A stretch of DNA of 64,000 bases. Source: Photobacterium obscurum. Lineage in GTDB: Bacteria; Pseudomonadota; Gammaproteobacteria; Enterobacterales; Vibrionaceae. The stretch is from assembly GCF_026191635.1 (NCBI RefSeq), contig NZ_JAKRRW010000005.1, forward strand, positions 310,001 through 374,000, given 5' to 3'. Made by a program: the position numbers and the translations under genes. The notes under the pieces are model-generated. The model was not told the DNA's origin. It saw only the letters and a program-made list of their open reading frames with translations, and ran no database searches. Each line of letters starts with the position of its first letter. Within the stretch, counting starts at the first letter, position 1. This document shows, in pieces, positions 38,319 through 47,489 of the stretch.

Positions 38319-39728
38319 CTAACGTTTCCTTTGAGGTAGCATATCAGTAATGGTGCCATCCACCAGTTCAGCGGCAAAGGCCATCGTTTCTGCCAGTGTC
38401 GGATGAGCGTGAACAGTATTAACGATATCTTTCACCGTAGCCCCCATTTGTAACGCCATCACCGCTTCGTGAATCAGTTCCCCTGCATTCACACCGCATA
38501 TTCCTGCACCGATGAGCCTTCCTGATTTTTTATCGAACAATGCCTTAGTTACCCCGTTTGCAGCACCAACGCTCTGAGCTCTGCCACTGACTATCCAAGG
38601 CACTTTACCTACGTGATATTCAATATTTTTTGCTTTAGCTTCTTTTTCAGTTAGTCCCATCCAGGCGATTTCAGGGTTGGTGTAGGCAACCGAAGGAATT
38701 GTCATCGGGAGAAAGCTCACCTTATGCCCTGCGATGACCTCAGCTGCCACTTTACCTTCATGGGTAGCTTTATGAGCAAGCATAGGCCCAGAAACGATAT
38801 CGCCAATGGCGTAAATATGCGGAAAAATAGTCTGCATATGTTCGTTAACTGGGATTAGCCCCTTTTCATCGACCTGGAGCCCTAGCTCTTCTAAACCAAT
38901 TTCATGAGAATTTGGTTTACGACCAACGGCCACCAGTACGGCATCATAGATCTCTGACTCCGGTGCTTTGGTTCCATCCATGGTAACTTGAATTCCAGCC
39001 TTCTGAGCCTGCATTTCTGTTACTTTAGTTTTAGTAAATATTCGGTATTCTTTTTTCAGCTTTTTGAGCAGGGGTTGAACGACATCTTTATCTGCCTGGG
39101 GTATGACTTGCTCAAGTGCTTCAACAATCGTGATTTCTGAACCGAGTGCGGAGTAGACCTGTGCCATCTCAAGGCCGATAATACCACCACCTACAATAAG
39201 CAGTTTCTCGGGTATGCTACTTAAATTTAATGCTTCAGTAGAATCCCAGATACGGGTATCGTCAGGCGCGATTGGTAGTGAATATGGGTGTGATCCTGTA
39301 GCAATGATTGCGTGTTTAAAGTTCACCAACTGACCGCCAGTACCTTCGATTTTAAGTGTGTTTTTATCCTGAAAGTAGCCCCTCGCTTGCACTTTGATAA
39401 TCTTCCTGGCTTTACAAAGAGCATCCAGTCCACTGGTCAAATTAGTGATGGTTTTTTCTTTGTGGTCTCGTAACTTACCTAGGTCAACATTTGTTTCACC
39501 GAAGCTAATGCCCATAAGCTCTGTGTCCTTGGCTTCTTCAAGGATCGCAGCAGCGTGCAGTAATGTTTTTGAAGGAATGCAGCCTACATTAACGCATACC
39601 CCTCCAAGGTTTTTTTGTTGTTCAATGATACATACTGATAATCCCAGATCCGCAGCGCGAAAAGCAGCGGTGTAGCCACCTGGTCCACCACCAAGTACAG
39701 CAACATCGACGTTGATAGCTTCAGTCAT
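38319..39728 (-). CDS. Dihydrolipoamide dehydrogenase, second-copy type
   Basis: The 469-residue FAD disulfide oxidoreductase has the N-terminal FAD fingerprint VAVLGGGPGGYTAA, the redox disulfide Cys45/Cys50 in GGVCVNVGCIPSK and the NAD site LIVGGGIIGLEMAQ. The C-terminal HAHPTLAET carries the His-Glu pair. It is close to E. coli Lpd over its full length. It is not next to any 2-oxoacid dehydrogenase E1 or E2 gene, so its partner complex is unknown; it may be an accessory lipoamide dehydrogenase. It is convergent with ackA and lies between the intact and decayed copies of the ackA end. AAAGGAG precedes the ATG. Confidence 0.88.
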   Translation of the reverse strand: MTEAINVDVAVLGGGPGGYTAAFRAADLGLSVCIIEQQKNLGGVCVNVGCIPSKTLLHAAAILEEAKDTELMGISFGETNVDLGKLRDHKEKTITNLTSGLDALCKARKIIKVQARGYFQDKNTLKIEGTGGQLVNFKHAIIATGSHPYSLPIAPDDTRIWDSTEALNLSSIPEKLLIVGGGIIGLEMAQVYSALGSEITIVEALEQVIPQADKDVVQPLLKKLKKEYRIFTKTKVTEMQAQKAGIQVTMDGTKAPESEIYDAVLVAVGRKPNSHEIGLEELGLQVDEKGLIPVNEHMQTIFPHIYAIGDIVSGPMLAHKATHEGKVAAEVIAGHKVSFLPMTIPSVAYTNPEIAWMGLTEKEAKAKNIEYHVGKVPWIVSGRAQSVGAANGVTKALFDKKSGRLIGAGICGVNAGELIHEAVMALQMGATVKDIVNTVHAHPTLAETMAFAAELVDGTITDMLPQRKR

Positions 39729-39916
39729 TTGATTCTCCTTTAGTATCCGTATTGTCAGGACGTGAGGCTAATGCCCGTCGGTGCATCCCAACGAATAGTG
39801 GTTATCCTTAAGTAATTGTTGTTACCAGCCATGTATTACGAGGTTTTACGCTTAGTTGCCTGGTTAAGGTTTGCACTAGCTGTCCGTTTAATATACGCAT
39901 CAGCCATAGGGTGATC

Positions 39917-39946
39917 AACAAAAGTTTCCTATAGGAAACTTTTGTT
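39917..39946. promoter_or_regulatory. 30-base perfect palindrome upstream of lpd
   Basis: The left half AACAAAAGTTTCCTA (39917-39931) is followed immediately by its exact reverse complement (39932-39946). It lies about 190 bases upstream of the lpd ATG. It could be an operator for a dimeric regulator or a cruciform-prone site. No T-tract beyond the arms suggests it is not a simple terminator. Confidence 0.6.
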
Positions 39947-40091
39947 CTTAATGTCAGGCGTTATAGCGATAAGAAATTTCTGAGGTTGGATTTGAATTGA
40001 CCATTTCCGCCTTAATTCTGCAGTGGAATCAGCACAAATTTACCTACATGTTTTTTCTCAAAAAACGCTGTCTTGCAATACAATACTTTTG

Positions 40092-40214
40092 CCAACCAAC
40101 GAAGAGTGGGTCGGCAAAAGAATCAATGGAACTGCTGTACGCTTAATTGATTCTGGCTCTACGGGTGATGACTGAATTCGAAACGGCCCCGGGTATCAGC
40201 TCTGGGCCGTTTTT
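40092..40214 (+). pseudogene. Decayed duplicate of the ackA 3' end and terminator
   Basis: CCAACCAACGAAGAGTGGGT through the GGGCCGTTTTT terminator matches 38123-38248 nearly base for base. A 2-base deletion after GTGGGT shifts the frame, and a few substitutions follow. It encodes the PTNEEWV part of AckA and then goes out of frame. There is no matching upstream ackA sequence here. It is therefore a fragment left by duplication or insertion. Confidence 0.85.
40181..40214. terminator. Duplicated ackA-type terminator
   Basis: AAACGGCCC (40181-40189) pairs with GGGCCGTTT (40204-40212). It now lies downstream of the minus-strand nitroreductase gene and could stop its transcription. Confidence 0.75.
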
Positions 40215-40257
40215 CTTTTCTGAGAGGTGTTCGTTACCTATATGCTGAAAACGTTAT

Positions 40258-40914
40258 TTACAGCCTTACCATGATATCTTCCATCGCCAGGCGAGATTTA
40301 GGCGTTTTCGCGTTATAGTCTGCATCCTCGTCTCGATACCCGATTGCAAGCGCAACGTGACAAACATGGCCATCAAGCTCTTTAGCAAACTCTTTGCTAA
40401 TCATTTCACTGTCGATCCCTTCCATTGGCGTAGAGTCGATATTTAAACGCGCAACGGTGTGCAGTGCGTTGCCTAGGGCTAGGTAAGTTTGGGCTTTAGT
40501 CCATGCCTCAGTGTTGCCCGTTTCATCCGTGTTCAGTTCAGCAAAAGCAAATCCGCCGAATGCACTTTCTTTATCCTCCGGCTTGGTGCGTTTGTCTTTA
40601 ATCCATTTATCAACAACGGCCTCATAGTTAAGGCGCGTATAGGCAGGGTTGTGGGCAAAAAGAATAATATGTGACGCGTTAAATACATGGGGCTGGTTGA
40701 ACTGAAACTTATGGGCAAAGGTATCATGCATGCGTTGTTTGGCCTCATCGCTTTCGATAACAATAAACTTCCAAGGTTGGGAGTTTATTGAAGATGCTGA
40801 TAAACGAATGGCTTCCATTATTACTGAAAGATCTTGCTGAGAAACCTTTTTGGCAGGATCGAATTTTTTGGTTGTATAACGCGAAGTTAAATCGCCGATA
40901 ATTGGGTGAGTCAT
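40258..40914 (-). CDS. NfsB-type FMN nitroreductase
   Basis: The 218-residue oxygen-insensitive nitroreductase-family protein has FMN-phosphate contacts in SRYTTKKFDPAKK near 11-23 and RLSASSINSQPWKFIVIES near 37-55, typical of NfsB. Such dimers reduce quinones, nitroaromatics and flavins with NAD(P)H. AAGGATACCTA precedes the ATG. It follows an ABM-type monooxygenase gene on the same strand, and both are divergent from a LysR gene. The set looks like a quinone or electrophile defence unit. Confidence 0.88.
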   Translation of the reverse strand: MTHPIIGDLTSRYTTKKFDPAKKVSQQDLSVIMEAIRLSASSINSQPWKFIVIESDEAKQRMHDTFAHKFQFNQPHVFNASHIILFAHNPAYTRLNYEAVVDKWIKDKRTKPEDKESAFGGFAFAELNTDETGNTEAWTKAQTYLALGNALHTVARLNIDSTPMEGIDSEMISKEFAKELDGHVCHVALAIGYRDEDADYNAKTPKSRLAMEDIMVRL

Positions 40915-40976
40915 TAGGTATCCTTAACTTTTAGCAATGCTTGTTTACGGTGAGCGATGGGTTTCTTTCAGCCAAA

Positions 40977-41270
40977 CTAAGCGATCTTCGTCATTTCATG
41001 TAATGTGAAGCTGGCGACTGAGCCTTCGGTTGCTTGGACATAGGTTTTTAGATGAGCACTGTTCAAGTGGTCTTGCAATAACTCTCGGCTTTCCCAGTTC
41101 TCAAAGAAAATAAAAAGCTCAGGGTTACTGTCATCTTGGTGTAGGTCATACTGGATGCAGCCTTTTTCTTTCCGAGTCGGTTCGATTAGCTTTAGTAGCT
41201 CAGACTTTACTAAATCCACTTTATCGGCTTTTGCTTCAATTCGAGCAACAATCGTTAGTGTCTTAGTCAT
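40977..41270 (-). CDS. ABM-domain (YgiN-like) quinol monooxygenase
   Basis: The 97-residue ferredoxin-like-fold protein has KGCIQYDLHQDDSNPELFIF and the FFENWES segment typical of the antibiotic biosynthesis monooxygenase superfamily. Small members act as quinol monooxygenases or methylglyoxal/AI-2-related enzymes without a cofactor. It is 62 bases upstream of the nitroreductase gene and likely co-transcribed. CAAAGGAAAT precedes the ATG. Confidence 0.82.
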   Translation of the reverse strand: MTKTLTIVARIEAKADKVDLVKSELLKLIEPTRKEKGCIQYDLHQDDSNPELFIFFENWESRELLQDHLNSAHLKTYVQATEGSVASFTLHEMTKIA

Positions 41271-41382
41271 GTGAGATTTCCTTTGAGTTAGGCATCAATT
41301 CATCGTGGGAAGACATTATTGTTCATCTCGGATATGCTAAAAAGATGGTAATCCACTAAACAGTTTCAAAAATTTTTTGATA

Positions 41383-42312
41383 ATGAATATTGCCGATCTC
41401 GCTCTTTTTGTTCGTACTGCCCAAACCGGCAGCATTACCGCATCCGCTCAGCAATTGGATATGACGCCGCCCTCTGCCAGTGCAGCATTAAAACGATTGG
41501 AAAAGCAGCTGGGGGTTCAGCTATTTATACGTTCAACCCGTAAGTTGCGTATTACCGCTGAAGGCGAGCGTTACTTGTTGTATTGCAGTGAAGCCTTGGC
41601 CTCGCTTGAAAAAGGTAAAGCCTCACTGAATGAAATGCAGGGTAAAATTGCAGGTGAAGTGCGTTTGTCGGCGTCTTCTGACTTAGGTCGAAACCTGGTG
41701 CTGCCCTGGATGGATGAGATCATTGCTTTACACCCTGAACTGTCTATCCAGCTTAATGTCGGCGACACGCTGGCGGACTTTTACCAAGACAACGTTGATA
41801 TGGCACTTCGCTATGGTGAACCAGAGGACTCATCGATGGTCGCTTTTCCTATCGCAAAGCTTGATCGTGTGATATGTGCTGCGCCAGAATATCTAGCTAA
41901 ATTTGATGAGCCAAAGCATCCTAAAGACTTATATCAGCATAATTGTTTACTCTATCGGATAGGCAACAGCGTGTTTGATCATTGGGCGTTTTTTGACAAT
42001 GACGGTAAGTACGATATCAGGGTTGTTGGCAATCGTGTAAGCAACGATGCGGATGTTGTCCATCGCTGGGCGGTTGCAGGCAAAGGGATCGCTTTAAAAT
42101 CTCGATTGGACATGGCTGCGGACTTACGCGCTGGCAATGTTGTCGAACTCCTCACTGAATTTCAATCCCCGCCTTTAAGCCTATGGTTGATTTGTCCGAG
42201 TCGAACCCAAGTCACCCCGGCAATGCTGATGTTGAGAGACTTTTTTCGCCGTAAATGTGAAGAAGAGGTAGGTAATTTAAAGATTGAACACGGATCAGTG
42301 AACATTGATTGA
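41383..42312 (+). CDS. LysR-family transcriptional regulator
   Basis: The 309-residue protein has an N-terminal winged helix-turn-helix (ADLALFVRTAQTGSITASAQ and PSASAALKRLEKQLGVQLF) and a C-terminal substrate-binding domain. It is closest in style to the LTTR group that controls adjacent oxidoreductases. It is divergent from the ABM-nitroreductase pair across about 110 bases and probably controls them. I use ATG at 41383; a TTG two codons upstream is possible. The ribosome binding site is poor. Confidence 0.88.
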   Translation: MNIADLALFVRTAQTGSITASAQQLDMTPPSASAALKRLEKQLGVQLFIRSTRKLRITAEGERYLLYCSEALASLEKGKASLNEMQGKIAGEVRLSASSDLGRNLVLPWMDEIIALHPELSIQLNVGDTLADFYQDNVDMALRYGEPEDSSMVAFPIAKLDRVICAAPEYLAKFDEPKHPKDLYQHNCLLYRIGNSVFDHWAFFDNDGKYDIRVVGNRVSNDADVVHRWAVAGKGIALKSRLDMAADLRAGNVVELLTEFQSPPLSLWLICPSRTQVTPAMLMLRDFFRRKCEEEVGNLKIEHGSVNID

Positions 42313-42370
42313 ATATCGAGAAGCCTACTTCACCCCGCCCTTAAAATATTCGCCAGCCTTGAAACTAAAA

Positions 42371-42401
42371 TAATAAAAACCGCCAGTGTTGCTGCTGGCG
42401 G
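42371..42401 (-). terminator. Terminator after add
   Basis: On the minus strand CCGCCAG and CTGGCGG arms (42380-42386, 42395-42401) are followed by TTTTTATTATTTT. It lies about 58 bases past the add stop. Confidence 0.8.
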
Positions 42402-42458
42402 CCTTTATGGTGTGGATATTAAGAGAACTCGTCGGTAGAGAGCTCAGTACCTGAGGGC

Positions 42459-43454
42459 TTATTCTGCGTATTTCAACAGGTGCTGTTTTACCGACTCGGA
42501 AGCGAAGGAGTGCTCAACGCTTACTTTATAGATCTCAAAGTAATCTTCGCGACTTAGCTGGAATTCCTCTACTACTTTACGCACTTCATCGGTCATCGTG
42601 GTATTAGAGACAGTACGGTTGTCAGTATTAATGGTGATCAGTACACCATCTTTGTAGAACGCTTTGATTGGGTGGCTGCTAAGGTTGTCCACGGCTTTGG
42701 TCTGGATGTTGCTGCTTGGGCAGGTTTCCAAGGCGACAGCTTCATTTTTTACCAGCGCGTAGGCTTGTGCGTGGCCCTTGATATGGATGCCGTGTCCGAT
42801 ACGTTCAGCGCCCAGTAGCGAGACAGCATCATGTACGTTCTGGCCATCCCCTTGCTCACCAGCATGGATGGTAACCCGATATCCCTTCTCGATGGCATAT
42901 TGGGCATAGGGGATGAACTCATGACAGAATCCCGATAGTTCGCTACCTGCCAAGTCGAATGCAACCACGCCGTTATTTAGATATTTTGCACCGGCATCAA
43001 TGACCTCGTTGATTCGATCTTTCGGCATAGTGCGCAAGATCGACAGAATGTAATTGCCTTTGATGTCATACAGCTCTTCAGCTCTTTTCATGCCTTTTAC
43101 GGCACTGCCAATTATCTGGTCGACAGTGAGGCCTTGTTGAAGATGAAGCAGAGGACCAAAGCGTACCTCCAAATACTTAACATTCTCTTTTGCAGCGTCT
43201 TCAAACACTTCAAAAGAGATGCGTTCGATACCCGCTTCTGTCTGCATGACGGAAAGCGGAAGGTCAAACCGCATCAGATACTCATCAAGATTCTGACAAG
43301 TCTCAGGAGCAACCATTAATGATTTGATCTTATTGATGTCTTCGCTGGGCAACGGCAAGTTTTGCTGGCGAGCCAGATCAATAAAGGTTTGTGGACGGAC
43401 GCTGCCGTCAAGGTGGCAATGGAGGTCGATTTTTGGCAGGTTAAAATAGTTCAT
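42459..43454 (-). CDS. add: Adenosine deaminase
   Basis: This enzyme deaminates adenosine and deoxyadenosine to inosine forms in purine salvage. The 331-residue zinc TIM-barrel has metal ligands His12 and His14 (DLHCHLDGS), the TIHAGE motif with catalytic Glu, [10 protein letters not shown] and TINTDNR with the metal Asp. GAGG precedes the ATG. It stands alone; the nucleoside transporter nupC lies 5.4 kb away and may share its physiology but not its operon. Confidence 0.95.
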   Translation of the reverse strand: MNYFNLPKIDLHCHLDGSVRPQTFIDLARQQNLPLPSEDINKIKSLMVAPETCQNLDEYLMRFDLPLSVMQTEAGIERISFEVFEDAAKENVKYLEVRFGPLLHLQQGLTVDQIIGSAVKGMKRAEELYDIKGNYILSILRTMPKDRINEVIDAGAKYLNNGVVAFDLAGSELSGFCHEFIPYAQYAIEKGYRVTIHAGEQGDGQNVHDAVSLLGAERIGHGIHIKGHAQAYALVKNEAVALETCPSSNIQTKAVDNLSSHPIKAFYKDGVLITINTDNRTVSNTTMTDEVRKVVEEFQLSREDYFEIYKVSVEHSFASESVKQHLLKYAE

Positions 43455-43877
43455 GAGCCTCTATCTTTATCGTAGGGTTAAATAAAGTTACAGACTTCAT
43501 AATCAAGAGTTTAAGGCTCTTGGTAGAAACTCCCAAACCATATCATTGGGATTATACGAAGTAATTTGACGAATGAGTCTATCATTGTGAACGATGCCCT
43601 GCAATTTAGGTGGTTAGCGTGCAAGCTCCTACCTTTCTTCTATCAAGCTCTATCGCGCCACTTGCTGAAAATCATGGCGCTATCTCACCAAGTAGCTTCT
43701 AACGGCTTTCCGGTTCGGTATTAACCATTTTTCGGCTTGCTCTAACCATGAGCTGGTGCGGGGAATTCATTAAACTGAGTGACAGAAAAAGGTCGGGTAA
43801 GGCCCGAACGGTTACTACCGTATCCATGCCATATTCGCTTTATCGACAATATTAAGTAAAGCCGAAAGGAGATTTCT
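43455..43877. other. Intergenic region between add and the NmrA-like gene
   Basis: 423 bases, no gene supported. The DNA is not markedly AT-rich and contains no clear repeats. It should contain both divergent promoters. Confidence 0.35.
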
Positions 43878-44804
43878 ATGAACAAACAACATGTTGCTGT
43901 TATTGGTGCGACTGGTCAAATCGGAACTCCTTTGACGAGGGGGTTGCTCTCGTTAGGGCATCACGTCACTATCATTACCCGGGCGAAAACAGCGAGCAAC
44001 GAGGCAAAACTGGCGGCGTTCGAAGCGCAGGGAGCAAAGGTCGTTAAGTGTGCTGATATGCACGATGTGGACTCCGTATCCCAGCATCTGCAAGGGGTCG
44101 ATACTTTGGTCGTGGCGGTACCCGGCGCAAAAGAAATTATCCAGAAATCTGAGCCTATTTGGCTCGAAGCCGCGGTCAAAGCCGGTGTGAAGCGGTTTGT
44201 TCCGACTGAATTTGGTGCCCATACCCAGGCATTAGAAATGGGCGATGGCGAGGTTTTCGACAACAAGAAGCGCTTCCATGACTTGCTGACGCAGTCGGGA
44301 ATTGGCTGGACGCTTTTCTACAACGGCGGCATTTTCGACTATTTCCTGCCAAACTTGCGCTTTTTCCGCAAGATCACGACATTTGACGATCTTGAGTTGC
44401 CTATTTATACCCATGATATTGAAGATATTGGCTACCTTGCCGCAATGGCTGTCACCGATGAACGAACACTCAACAAGTGTGTTCAGATTGACAATAACGC
44501 CCTGACTCAGAAAGCGATGTTGGCTTTGCTTGAAAAAAATTGGCCAGATTACCCGTTTGAGTATGAGCACTTTTCTTCAGAGTACATTACGGCAATGAAA
44601 GAGAGCGCCGGGGATGAGATTAGTGCTAAGAAAGGGGCAGAAACGGATAAAGAGCGATGGGGGATCAATTACGTCATTTATGTGATTGGCAAATTAGCCG
44701 CTTTTAACGATCAAACCCTTCGAACCACTGAGCTATACCCTGATTATGTTTGCAAACGACCAGAAGACGCATTGAGTGACGGGCGGTTTGTTTTCGAGAA
44801 CTAG
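43878..44804 (+). CDS. NmrA/isoflavone-reductase-like NAD(P)-binding protein
   Basis: The 308-residue atypical short-chain dehydrogenase has the fingerprint VAVIGATGQIGTPLTRGLLS (6-25), the family segment VKRFVPTEFGAH and a variable C-terminal substrate domain. NmrA-type proteins either reduce aromatic substrates or only sense the NADP+/NADPH ratio. No Tyr-Lys pair of classical SDRs is evident. AAAGGAGAT precedes the ATG, and a terminator follows, so it is a separate unit. The substrate is unknown. Confidence 0.8.
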   Translation: MNKQHVAVIGATGQIGTPLTRGLLSLGHHVTIITRAKTASNEAKLAAFEAQGAKVVKCADMHDVDSVSQHLQGVDTLVVAVPGAKEIIQKSEPIWLEAAVKAGVKRFVPTEFGAHTQALEMGDGEVFDNKKRFHDLLTQSGIGWTLFYNGGIFDYFLPNLRFFRKITTFDDLELPIYTHDIEDIGYLAAMAVTDERTLNKCVQIDNNALTQKAMLALLEKNWPDYPFEYEHFSSEYITAMKESAGDEISAKKGAETDKERWGINYVIYVIGKLAAFNDQTLRTTELYPDYVCKRPEDALSDGRFVFEN

Positions 44805-44835
44805 CAGCTGCGAGGTTGCCAACGTAACTAAACGG

Positions 44836-44862
44836 AAAAGAGAGCTTTGGGGCTCTCTTTTT
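44836..44862 (+). terminator. Terminator after the NmrA-like gene
   Basis: AAAAGAGAGC (44836-44845) pairs with GCTCTCTTTT (44852-44861). Confidence 0.85.
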
Positions 44863-44991
44863 GCGGCTAAGGGGGTTGTGAAAGAGTCAAGGTTCGATAT
44901 TGACCATATTTCGCTTGTTATTGACCGCGCCTGTGATGAGCCTGGTGATTAATATCTACGGTATCAATAGCTCAGAGATATAACACTCATT

Positions 44992-46365
44992 ATGGATTCT
45001 TGGTTAACCCTGTTGCCTCCAGCATTATCAATACTGCTCGCCATAGCCACAAGGCAGGTCTACGTGGCCATCTTTTCAGGCGTCATGGCCGCCTCTATTC
45101 TGCTGTCGAAAAATGTTTTGCAGGGTATTGCCAACAGCTTTAATGCGATTGCTGACATTTTTCAGTCATCAAGTTCAGTGAAAAGCTTGATCTTTATTTT
45201 GATGATCGGCGCGATTATCAACGTGATGAAGCAGTCTGGCGGTATCGAGACGCTTATTTATCACCTGACACGCAAACGAAATATTGTGAAGTCTAAAAAA
45301 GGTGCCCAGCTGATCACCTTTGCTTTTGGTTTTTTGATGTGTCTTGAGGGCGTGGGATCAATGATGCTAATTGGGCTTATTGGCCGTCCGCTGTTTGACC
45401 GGTTTCATGTCTCACGCGAGAAACTGGCATTCGTGGCTAACTGCACAGGAGCACCGCTAGCTTGGCTGGTACCGTTCAGTGGTGCAGGGATCTTTTTGAT
45501 TAGCTTGATTATGGCTCAGGTTGAAAACGGCCTGTTAACCGAGCCGCCCATGAACTATGTGTTGTCCGCATTGCCCTATCAGATTTACACCATTAGCGTA
45601 CTGTTAATCGTGCCTTTGCTGGTGCTGTTCAAGCATGATTTTGCCAGAAGCCAGAGTATGTCCGAGGCTGAGAGTGATAATACTGCGTGCGCAGTGGAGA
45701 GCCCGCCGCCAACCAGTATATGGGCTATTTTACTGCCTATTGCGATGTTGCTGATCCCTATTCTGGTGATCACATACAGCTCGGGTAATGGTGACATTCT
45801 CGCGGGTGATATCGCTTCGGCCGTGTATTGGAGTGGGTTTATCTCGCTGATCGGCTCCGGGGGCTACTTTTGCTTCAGTCAGGTTAAGCTGCACCGTTAC
45901 GTAGAGTGGTGCATTCAGGGGATGAAAGACATGCTGCCAGCGGTTATTTTGCTCACGTTAGCCTTTTCATTAAGCCGTATGACGGGAGAGCTCGGAACGG
46001 GAAAATACTTGGCGAGTTTTGTTTCTGGCGAGCTTCCTGTTCGGTTGGTGCCGGCATCCATCTTTGTTATCTGTGTGTTGATTTCGTTTTCCACTGGCAG
46101 CTCGGGTGCAACCGTCAGCATTATGATCCCAATTATTATTCCTCTCGCCGTTGGTATTGGTCTTTCTATACCGCTTGCCATTGCCGCGGTTATTTCCGGG
46201 GCGGTATTTGGCGATCAGAGCTCACCAATATCTGATTCGGTGATCATTGCATCAACAGCGGCAGACTGTACCCCAGAACGGCATTTCGCGACTCAGCTGC
46301 CTTACACGGTGGCGGTAGCGCTATTGTCACTCATGTTTTATCTTGTGGTTGGCAGCAGCGTTTAA
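44992..46365 (+). CDS. NhaC-family Na+/H+ antiporter-like transporter
   Basis: The 457-residue inner-membrane protein has about eleven hydrophobic segments. It carries family features FLMCLEGVGSMMLIGLIGRP, the FSTGSSGATVSIMIPIIIP region and AVFGDQSSPISDSVIIASTA near the end. NhaC members exchange Na+ for protons or, in some cases, organic ions such as malate/lactate. The Shine-Dalgarno is weak. It precedes an AraC regulator and a lipoprotein gene on the same strand and may serve a shared pathway. Confidence 0.82.
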   Translation: MDSWLTLLPPALSILLAIATRQVYVAIFSGVMAASILLSKNVLQGIANSFNAIADIFQSSSSVKSLIFILMIGAIINVMKQSGGIETLIYHLTRKRNIVKSKKGAQLITFAFGFLMCLEGVGSMMLIGLIGRPLFDRFHVSREKLAFVANCTGAPLAWLVPFSGAGIFLISLIMAQVENGLLTEPPMNYVLSALPYQIYTISVLLIVPLLVLFKHDFARSQSMSEAESDNTACAVESPPPTSIWAILLPIAMLLIPILVITYSSGNGDILAGDIASAVYWSGFISLIGSGGYFCFSQVKLHRYVEWCIQGMKDMLPAVILLTLAFSLSRMTGELGTGKYLASFVSGELPVRLVPASIFVICVLISFSTGSSGATVSIMIPIIIPLAVGIGLSIPLAIAAVISGAVFGDQSSPISDSVIIASTAADCTPERHFATQLPYTVAVALLSLMFYLVVGSSV

Positions 46366-46530
46366 TTTGTCATAAGGTGGCACTATCGTGCTTGAATTTG
46401 CGAGCGCGGCTGCAGGATCCTGCCGTTATGTGATGTAGGCTAGGGTGTCTCTCTGTTAAGGGTGTAAGTTATTAAGGGTATACCCTAGGCTTCAAAATAG
46501 TCTGAAAGTTATTGGAATTGTTGTTGCGAA

Positions 46531-47406
46531 ATGAATATCCCAGAAGTTGGCTTTAACCACGCTAAAACAGCAAACAGCGAAATTGAGGTGATCGATCTTG
46601 AAATGCTGTATCAGCGTAAAGATAGCCTCGATCATAACCCCGCCCTGCCTCATCGTGTTAATTTCTACCTTATGATTCATATCGAAGAGGGGGAAGGGGC
46701 CCACCTGATCGATTTTGTTAATTACCCTTATGAGTCAGGCTCCTATATTTTTGTTCAGAAAAATCAGGTTCATGCTTTTGATCTAAACCGCCACCCGAAA
46801 GGAAAAGTGCTGCTCTTTACCCAAGCATTTATCGATCAAGCGGTTACTAACATGCGGCTACCTGGTTTTACACCCACTCACTTAGACTATGCCTATCAAC
46901 CCGTTTTTACGCCCGATCCCGATACTTTGAGCAGTAGCGAAAAGCTATTTGCTGAAATAGGCAAGGAGCTAGTGCATCAGGAAACGAACCCTCTGATCGT
47001 GATGTTTCTGTTTTCTTCACTGTCGCTGATACTGCACCGGGTGATGCCCGAGAATCACAATGATAGATTAAACAAAGATCAACTCGGTAAGTTCACTCGA
47101 TTTGTGGCGTTGATTGAAACAGATTTTCATCGCACCCGAGATGCCACCTATTACGCCGAGCGGCTGCATACAACCTATAAGACCTTAAATCAGATCTGTA
47201 AGTTGGCAACCAACCAGACAGCCAAACAGCTTATCGATGCCTATACTATCCTGGAGGCCAAAAGACGGCTGGTGCTTGATGGGTTGCCCACCCAGCAGCT
47301 GGCCTATCAGCTAGGGTTCGAGGATGCCAGTAACTTTGTGAAGTACTTTAAGAAGCATACCTTGCTTACCCCCGCCCGTTTTCGCAAACAATTTGATGGT
47401 TCGTAA
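46531..47406 (+). CDS. AraC-family transcriptional regulator
   Basis: The 291-residue regulator has an N-terminal cupin-like sensing part (YLMIHIEEGEGAHLIDFVNY and the YIFVQKNQVHAF segment) and a C-terminal AraC helix-turn-helix (TQQLAYQLGFEDASNFVKYF). It lies between the antiporter and a secreted lipoprotein, all on the plus strand, and probably controls one or both. The ligand is unknown. The ribosome binding site is weak. Confidence 0.85.
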   Translation: MNIPEVGFNHAKTANSEIEVIDLEMLYQRKDSLDHNPALPHRVNFYLMIHIEEGEGAHLIDFVNYPYESGSYIFVQKNQVHAFDLNRHPKGKVLLFTQAFIDQAVTNMRLPGFTPTHLDYAYQPVFTPDPDTLSSSEKLFAEIGKELVHQETNPLIVMFLFSSLSLILHRVMPENHNDRLNKDQLGKFTRFVALIETDFHRTRDATYYAERLHTTYKTLNQICKLATNQTAKQLIDAYTILEAKRRLVLDGLPTQQLAYQLGFEDASNFVKYFKKHTLLTPARFRKQFDGS

Positions 47407-47489
47407 TTGACCATTATCCTACCTGTACTGACCATGTGAGGCTGCCTCCCTTTCATTACAATTTCCTCAATTCAACAAGAGGAAGTGTT

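Larger units (their letters stand above)
39729..40257. other. Region upstream of lpd with palindrome and ackA-tail relic
   Basis: No complete gene is present. It holds a 30-base perfect palindrome (39917-39946), AT-rich DNA, and the truncated copy of the ackA 3' end with its terminator (40092-40214). Confidence 0.6.
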
